Source of the DNA: Carnobacterium sp. 17-4
GTDB lineage: Bacteria; Bacillota; Bacilli; Lactobacillales; Carnobacteriaceae
Reading direction: 5' to 3'
DNA: 64,000 nt
Assembly (NCBI RefSeq): GCF_000195575.1
Contig: NC_015391.1
Span: 2,096,363-2,160,362, forward strand
Both the position numbers and the translations under genes were made by a program. How positions within the stretch are numbered: position 1 is the first letter of the stretch; the number at the start of each line of letters is the position of its first letter. A model generated the notes under the pieces. The model was not told the DNA's origin. It saw only the letters and a list, made by a program, of their open reading frames with translations, and did not search any database. Below are positions 59,103 through 64,000 of this stretch, one piece after another.

Positions 59103-59930
59103 ATGAAAATGATGATTTATGACAAGTTATTTCCACCTAAAAAAATTATGTTGGCCAACAATAAAATAGTTGAAGAAAAAAGAACCAAAACACCTTTTAT
59201 TCTCGTTTTAATCGCAATCGGTTTTGTCATCTCTGTAAATGTAACGGGGTTCAGCTTCGCTACTCTTCTAAATCGTTGGCAAGAATTTTTTGTCATTTTA
59301 AATGATATGATTCCACCAAATATCGATTACTTGCCGAACATTTGGAAACCTTTGTTAGATACTATTAAAATGTCTTTAGTCGGTTCCTTTCTTGGCTCGT
59401 TAGTCGCTATTGTTTTCGCACTATTGGCTTCTTCAAATATTATCAAAAGTAAGATCACAGCCGGTCTTTTCAAATTTATTCTCAGCGTTCTGAGAACTTT
59501 ACCTACTTTAGTTACCGCATTGATTGCTACTTTTGTTTTTGGGTTAGGTACGATGGCTGGAACGATTGCAATTTTTTTGTTCACTTTATCCTATATTGGA
59601 AAACTTCTATACGAACAAATCGAAAATATCGATATGGGTTCATTTGAAGCATTAGAATCTATGGGGTTAACCAAACTACAATCTTTTCGATACGCAATCA
59701 TTCCAGAAATTTTACCGACTTATCTATCCACGTCTTTATTTTGTTTTGAAGGAAATGTCCGCTACGCTTCTATATTAGGGTATGTCGGTGCCGGAGGTCT
59801 TGGGCTGCTTTTAAACGAAAGACTAGGTTGGCGTGATTATTCCAGCGTTGGCATGATTTTAGTTGTTTTGGCTGTAACGGTCTTTATTATTGAACGCATC
59901 AGTGAACATTTTAGAAAGAAATTACAATGA
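59103..59930 (+). CDS. phnE: Phosphonate-type ABC transporter permease (PhnE, copy 1)
   Basis: A 275-residue membrane protein with six helices. The permease signature EALESMGLTKLQSFRYAIIPEILP (EAA motif) is split here for length: EALESMGLTK, then FRYAIIPEILP. Other marks are FILSVLRTLPTLVTALIATF and LGYVGAGGLGLLL. ATG 59103 lies close to GGAG; ATG 59109 or 59112 have better spacing and differ little. It forms the channel with the second PhnE. Confidence 0.9.
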   Translation: MKMMIYDKLFPPKKIMLANNKIVEEKRTKTPFILVLIAIGFVISVNVTGFSFATLLNRWQEFFVILNDMIPPNIDYLPNIWKPLLDTIKMSLVGSFLGSLVAIVFALLASSNIIKSKITAGLFKFILSVLRTLPTLVTALIATFVFGLGTMAGTIAIFLFTLSYIGKLLYEQIENIDMGSFEALESMGLTKLQSFRYAIIPEILPTYLSTSLFCFEGNVRYASILGYVGAGGLGLLLNERLGWRDYSSVGMILVVLAVTVFIIERISEHFRKKLQ

Positions 59931-59942
59931 GGAGTGTAACCC

Positions 59943-60752
59943 ATGTCGGAAATGATCGAAACTCAATTTGAACAAGAACCTAAAAAAGGCTTATACTTAA
60001 TGAGTATAATCGCCATTTTGTTAATTGCTTTCACTTGGTCTGTTTCTTCTATTGAAGTACTAAGCCTGAACGATAGTGGATTGACAATCGCATCAAATAT
60101 TTTCAAAGGTCTTTTAAATCCAGATTTAAACTTATTATTCGGATTTACCACTAGTGGTGTCCTTTATCTTTTATTCGAAACAATCTGTATTGCCTTTTTA
60201 GGAACCATTTTTGGAGCTATTTTAGCCATACCGATTGCTTTCTTAATGGCTCCTAGCGTCGTGCCTGCTCCACTAGCTTATCTGGTTCGCTTAGTCGTTA
60301 TCGCCATCCGAACTGTTCCTGCTTTAGTATATGGCTTGATGTTTATCCGCGTTACTGGTCCAGGTCCATTTGCCGGAGTATTGACGATGTCTATCACTTC
60401 GATTGGGATGGTTTCAAAATTATATGTAGATATTATTGAAGACTTAGATACCAGTATTTTGGAATCATTGACTTCAATGGGATGTACAACTTTTGAAAAG
60501 ATTCGCTTTGGGATCATTCCCCAGCTTTTTTCAAACTTTTTATCGGTTACGATCTACCGCTTTGATATGAACTTACGAGACGCTACGATACTAGGACTGG
60601 TTGGTGCTGGTGGTGTAGGTGCTCCATTGATATTCGCAATGAATTCTTACCGCTGGAATGAAGTAGGATCTATACTGATTGGATTGATCGTCTTGATTTT
60701 ACTAGTGGAGTTCTTCTCCAACAAGATGAGAGCAAACCTCGTCAAAGGTTAA
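59943..60752 (+). CDS. phnE: Phosphonate-type ABC transporter permease (PhnE, copy 2)
   Basis: A 269-residue membrane protein with six helices, homologous to the preceding permease. Its EAA-type loop is LESLTSMGCTTFEKIRFGII, and AIRTVPALVYGLMFIRVTGP and LGLVGAGGVGAPL are the family motifs. Twelve bases separate the two genes. RBS GAGGAGTG. Together with copy 1 it makes a heterodimeric channel. Confidence 0.9.
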   Translation: MSEMIETQFEQEPKKGLYLMSIIAILLIAFTWSVSSIEVLSLNDSGLTIASNIFKGLLNPDLNLLFGFTTSGVLYLLFETICIAFLGTIFGAILAIPIAFLMAPSVVPAPLAYLVRLVVIAIRTVPALVYGLMFIRVTGPGPFAGVLTMSITSIGMVSKLYVDIIEDLDTSILESLTSMGCTTFEKIRFGIIPQLFSNFLSVTIYRFDMNLRDATILGLVGAGGVGAPLIFAMNSYRWNEVGSILIGLIVLILLVEFFSNKMRANLVKG

Positions 60753-60778
60753 CCAATGAATTTTAAAGGAGTCTTTTT

Positions 60779-62356
60779 ATGAAATTAACTATTCTATCCA
60801 CAAGCGATATCCATGGGTATATTTACCCAACCGATTACAAACAAAGAGATCAAGATTTGCCATTCGGATTATTGAAAATCAACTCGATCATCAAAGAAAT
60901 AAGAGCCAAAGAAACGGATCTTGTATTGGTGATAGATAATGGGGATTTCTTACAAGGCTCCCCTTTAACTTACTACACGGCCAAACAAACAAAACATCCT
61001 GCACGTTATACATCGATTCTTAATGACATCGGATTTGATGCAGGAGTATTAGGCAATCATGAATTTAATTATGGAAAAGAATACTTGGCTGATGCTATAG
61101 CGACACTTGATCACCCTATTTTATGTGCCAATATTTTAAACGATAAAGGTCAGCCGGCATTTGGTAAACCTTATGAATTATTCACGTTTAACGACTTAAC
61201 TGTAGCTGTACTTGGACTGACAACTCAATACATTCCAAATTGGGAACAACCTGCGTCTATTACTGGATTATCATTTCAGTCAGCCGTTACATGTGCCCAA
61301 GAATACATCCCAAAATTACAAGAATTGGCAGATATTGTCATTGTTAGTTATCATGGTGGTTTTGAAAAAGACTTAACCACTGGTGAACCTACCGAAGCTT
61401 TAACCGGTGAAAACGAAGGATTCGAACTTTTAAAAAGAATTCCAGGAATCGATGTTCTGCTAACCGGACATCAACACCGTGAAATAGCCGCTGTAAATTC
61501 TTCAGTCGCTATCGTGCAACCTGGAGACAAAGGACACAACATTGGAAAAGTTTCTTTAACCATTGAAAAGGAAGATGGAAAATCCGCCATTCTTTCTAAG
61601 AAAGCTGAACTTATTTCTGCTAAAAATACTATAACCAGTTCCAATATGGCAGAAAAATACAATGGTTTTCAAAATGAAATCGAAGATTGGTTAGATCAAA
61701 AAATAGGAGACATAGAGGGTGACATGTGGATCAAGGATCCTTTTCAAGTTCGTTTAACCGGTCATCCTTATATTGATTTTATTCATAAAGTTCAAATGGA
61801 GGCAACCGGAACCACCATTTCTGGTACAGCTCTTTTCACAAATGATAGCAAAGGTTTTGGACCAACTGTAACCATGCGTGATATCGTTACGAACTACATT
61901 TATCCGAATACGCTGGCAGTCGTAGAAGTAACAGGAAATGACTTAAAACGAGCTTTAGAAAAATCAGCCAGCTACTTTAGTCCATCAGCAAACGGCCAGC
62001 TTGAAGTCAGTCCGGCTTTTCTCTACCCTAAAGCTCAACAATACAACTACGATATGTATGCTGGAATCGATTATACCATTGACGTTTCACTTCCAATTGG
62101 CAGTCGCATACGCCACCTTAGTTACAATGGCAAACTGATCCAAGAAGACGATCGATTAGAAATTGTTATCAATCAATATCGTGCAGTTGGCGGTGGAAAT
62201 TATGATATGTTTAGCGCTGATAAAATCATTAGAGAAGTAACCGTTGATATGACCGAACTTATTGCAGAATATTTCAACAAATACTCCCCTATTCAACCTA
62301 GCACATTTGCTAACTTTCAAGTTATCCAATCAAAAACAACATTGCTTACTCATTAA
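60779..62356 (+). CDS. 5'-nucleotidase / 2',3'-cyclic phosphodiesterase family metallophosphatase
   Basis: A 525-residue protein. The N-terminal metallophosphoesterase motifs are TSDIHGYIYP, VIDNGDFLQGSPL, LGNHEFNYG, VSYHGG and LTGHQHRE; the C-terminal 5'-nucleotidase domain runs from about residue 320 to the end (VEVTGNDLKRALEKSASYF). There is no signal peptide, so it acts in the cytoplasm. It is the last gene of the phn-type operon, which suggests that the imported compound is a phosphate ester or nucleotide that it hydrolyses. No C-P lyase genes are here. Confidence 0.9.
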   Translation: MKLTILSTSDIHGYIYPTDYKQRDQDLPFGLLKINSIIKEIRAKETDLVLVIDNGDFLQGSPLTYYTAKQTKHPARYTSILNDIGFDAGVLGNHEFNYGKEYLADAIATLDHPILCANILNDKGQPAFGKPYELFTFNDLTVAVLGLTTQYIPNWEQPASITGLSFQSAVTCAQEYIPKLQELADIVIVSYHGGFEKDLTTGEPTEALTGENEGFELLKRIPGIDVLLTGHQHREIAAVNSSVAIVQPGDKGHNIGKVSLTIEKEDGKSAILSKKAELISAKNTITSSNMAEKYNGFQNEIEDWLDQKIGDIEGDMWIKDPFQVRLTGHPYIDFIHKVQMEATGTTISGTALFTNDSKGFGPTVTMRDIVTNYIYPNTLAVVEVTGNDLKRALEKSASYFSPSANGQLEVSPAFLYPKAQQYNYDMYAGIDYTIDVSLPIGSRIRHLSYNGKLIQEDDRLEIVINQYRAVGGGNYDMFSADKIIREVTVDMTELIAEYFNKYSPIQPSTFANFQVIQSKTTLLTH

Positions 62357-62393
62357 AAAAGAGGCTGGAATAGCTCCCGGCCTCTTTTTTTAT
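62355..62393 (+). terminator. Terminator of the phn-nucleotidase operon
   Basis: AAAAAAGAGGCTGGA/TCCCGGCCTCTTTTTT arms (one mismatch) with long T-run; similar to the terminator at 45480-45513. Confidence 0.9.
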
Positions 62394-62443
62394 ATTCTGC
62401 ATTTTTCTAACTGCGTATTAAATATAAAAAGGATTTTTTTAGG

Positions 62444-62600
62444 TTTATTGATTAAACAAGCGCTGAATAAGGCTCTATTTGACTAATAAAGTAAGTTTAT
62501 TGATTACATGAGTATCCTAACAAGTTTTCATTGGACTAATAAAGTAGATTTATTAATTAAATAAGCACCAAAAAGTTTTCGTTTGACTAATCATACATCC
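62444..62600. repeat. Tandem repeat of about 52 bp, three copies
   Basis: Units start at 62444, 62496 and 62549. Each begins TTTATT(G/A)ATTA, contains AAG(C/T)-rich middle, and ends TTGACTAATAAAGTA (last copy degenerate). TTTATTGATTA and GACTAATAAA can pair, so each unit is a weak hairpin. It fills most of the gap between the nucleotidase operon and the MFS gene. It carries no ORF. The sequence differs from the family A modules, although the arrangement is alike. Confidence 0.7.
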
Positions 62601-62633
62601 TTGTCATTTAAGCCAAGCTACTTTTCTAGGAAT

Positions 62634-64000
62634 TTAATTATTCTCAACTAGTTTCCCTTTAGGTAAATAGGGTTTTTCCTTAATAAACAATGTCATAATG
62701 AATGCTACTAATGACAATAGTCCTACTAATTTAAAGACCATTTGAAAACCTGCTAAATCAGCTAGTTGACCTGTGACCTGTTCTGCTAGTTTATTTTGAG
62801 AAACAAGCATCATCACAACAACAAATAACGCTGTTCCCATTGATCCGGCTAATTGGCGTTGAGTATTAAACATTGCTGCAGCATGTGAAGCTAATTCTAA
62901 TGGTACAGCATTGAACGCTGCTGTCTGAATTGGCATTAATGTTAATGCAAAACCTAATGTACGAACCATTTGTAGTAAAACAATAACATAAATAGGTGTA
63001 TTGATATCTATTAATCCAATAATAAATGTTCCAACTGTTACCAACATCAATCCACTCACAGCTAATTTTTTAGACCCATATTTATCAAACATTCTACCAG
63101 TAATTGGACTCATCACAGCCATAACAAGTGAACCCGGTAAGAGTATCATTCCTGATTCCATCGGTGTCATTCCGCGTATTGTTTGGAAGTAAATTGGCAA
63201 TAAAATTATAGCTCCATACATTCCTGCCGTTAATACGAATGAAATAATGATGTTTAAACGGTATCCTTTGTATTTAAAAATACCAAAGTTTAATAATGGT
63301 TCTTTTGAATGATTACATCTATTAACTAGTAAAATTAAAGCCATAATCCCTACAACTAGAGGTAAGGCTACATTAATACTCATAAACTCGTGTGAAGAAG
63401 CGTTACTAAGACCAAATAATAATCCGCCAAAACCTAATGTTGAATAGATGACACTGATTAAATCTAATTTAGGGCGACCTACTTCACCAACATTTTTCAA
63501 GACGAAGAAGGCAACTACAACATCTAAAATGGCAAAGGGTAAGATAAAGTAGAATAGCATGTTCCAGTGGTAATTTTGTACTACCCAACCTGAAAATGTT
63601 GGTCCAATAGCTGGAGCGAAGTTCATTGCTAAACCAATCAACCCCATTGCTGAACCTCTTTTTTCAATTGGGAAAAGGTACAATACAACAATCATTTGTA
63701 GCGGCAAAATAATTCCTGCTCCTATTGCTTGAATCATTCTTCCAACAATCAATACACTATAAATGCTAGAAGTAGCAGCAACAAGTGTTCCGATTGAGAA
63801 AACGATCATCGAAAAGAGATACAATTGACGTGTTGTAAATCGATTTACCAGATATGCTGTAATAGGTACCATAATCCCATTGATCAACATATAAGCAGTT
63901 GTTAACCACTGACCTTGTGTAGCTGTAATCGAAAATTCTTTCATAATACTTGGTAAAGCCGTACTCATAAGAGTTTGATTTAATATAGTCACGAACGACC
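62634..64000 (-). CDS. DHA2 family multidrug efflux transporter (LmrB/EmrB-like), partial
   Basis: At least 455 residues of a 14-helix major facilitator of the DHA2 drug:proton antiporter family; the first codons lie beyond the right edge. The frame is open through the edge (SFVTILNQTLMSTALPSIMK), so the GTG at 63992 is not the true start. Family motifs are LNQTLMSTALPSIMKEF (TM1), WLTTAYMLINGIMVPITAYL, GRMIQAIGAGIILPLQM (motif C-like) and GMTPMESGMILLPGSLVMA. It probably exports lincosamides or other lipophilic drugs, but the substrate cannot be set from sequence. Confidence 0.9.
   Translation of the reverse strand, partial: SFVTILNQTLMSTALPSIMKEFSITATQGQWLTTAYMLINGIMVPITAYLVNRFTTRQLYLFSMIVFSIGTLVAATSSIYSVLIVGRMIQAIGAGIILPLQMIVVLYLFPIEKRGSAMGLIGLAMNFAPAIGPTFSGWVVQNYHWNMLFYFILPFAILDVVVAFFVLKNVGEVGRPKLDLISVIYSTLGFGGLLFGLSNASSHEFMSINVALPLVVGIMALILLVNRCNHSKEPLLNFGIFKYKGYRLNIIISFVLTAGMYGAIILLPIYFQTIRGMTPMESGMILLPGSLVMAVMSPITGRMFDKYGSKKLAVSGLMLVTVGTFIIGLIDINTPIYVIVLLQMVRTLGFALTLMPIQTAAFNAVPLELASHAAAMFNTQRQLAGSMGTALFVVVMMLVSQNKLAEQVTGQLADLAGFQMVFKLVGLLSLVAFIMTLFIKEKPYLPKGKLVENN

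Noticed and set aside
1-64000. tRNA, rRNA, prophage or insertion sequence in the window
   Set aside because: I looked for T-loop sequences, transposase and integrase motifs and found none.

Overview
The window looks like a chromosomal segment of a low-GC, motile lactic acid bacterium of the order Lactobacillales, most probably Carnobacterium or a close relative. The reasons are the AT-rich base composition, strong GGAGG-type ribosome sites, the lactic-acid-bacterium gene repertoire (PepF, PepT, two Opp-type peptide-binding lipoproteins, Spx, HelD, PadR and DUF1129 genes, a Lactococcus-like PurR box), and a flagellar/chemotaxis cluster laid out as in Firmicutes (FliY with CheC and FliN parts, CheC, CheD). 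The genus is inferred from content only. I saw no phage, insertion sequence, CRISPR array, tRNA or rRNA.

Region 1 (1-13.7 kb, minus strand) is motility. A chemoreceptor-cheW-cheD-cheB-cheR-cheA-cheC-cheY-cheW-fliM-fliY operon ends at a terminator near 3.07 kb. After a 160-nt structured element comes the late operon flgM-flgN-flgK-flgL, which runs off the left edge. Both transcription units begin with a sigma-28 type promoter (TAAG-N14-RCCGATAK). Region 2 (13.9-24.8 kb) is a mosaic of single genes: aldo-keto reductase, a NERD-domain gene broken by one in-frame stop, a purine permease with PurR boxes, an old yellow enzyme, Hsp20, two PadR-membrane protein pairs, a candidate C-rich small RNA, and two clusters of a palindromic repeat.

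Region 3 (24.7-31 kb, minus strand) handles peptides (pepF, pepT, oppA) and hydrogen peroxide (manganese catalase). Region 4 (31.5-37 kb) holds HelD, a flavin-binding stress protein, PPK2, an NAD(P)-binding protein and an Spx paralogue whose redox switch lacks its first cysteine. Region 5 (37-45.3 kb) has a three-gene esterase/acyltransferase/DUF6320 operon, RibT, a cysteine hydrolase, a YflT stress protein, a second OppA and DegV. Region 6 (45.3-49.8 kb) has a large hairpin element, an Rrf2 repressor with an RclA-like flavoprotein behind a near-perfect palindrome, a FetAB-type exporter and a PepSY lipoprotein.

Region 7 (49.9-52.5 kb) is the most unusual part. A strong promoter and a lac-like symmetric operator lead into an overlooked 34-codon ORF with six cysteines (LCCPCC core), then an intrinsic terminator, then a DctA-like symporter and a RimK-like ATP-grasp ligase. 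This looks like a cysteine-responsive attenuator controlling a transporter and a ligase of unknown product. Region 8 (52.5-64 kb) has a PfkB kinase, a PTS remnant, a copper operon (CopB ATPase and YdhK) behind a cop box, a phnDCEE-type ABC transporter with a 5'-nucleotidase, a 52-bp tandem repeat, and a DHA2 multidrug transporter cut by the right edge.
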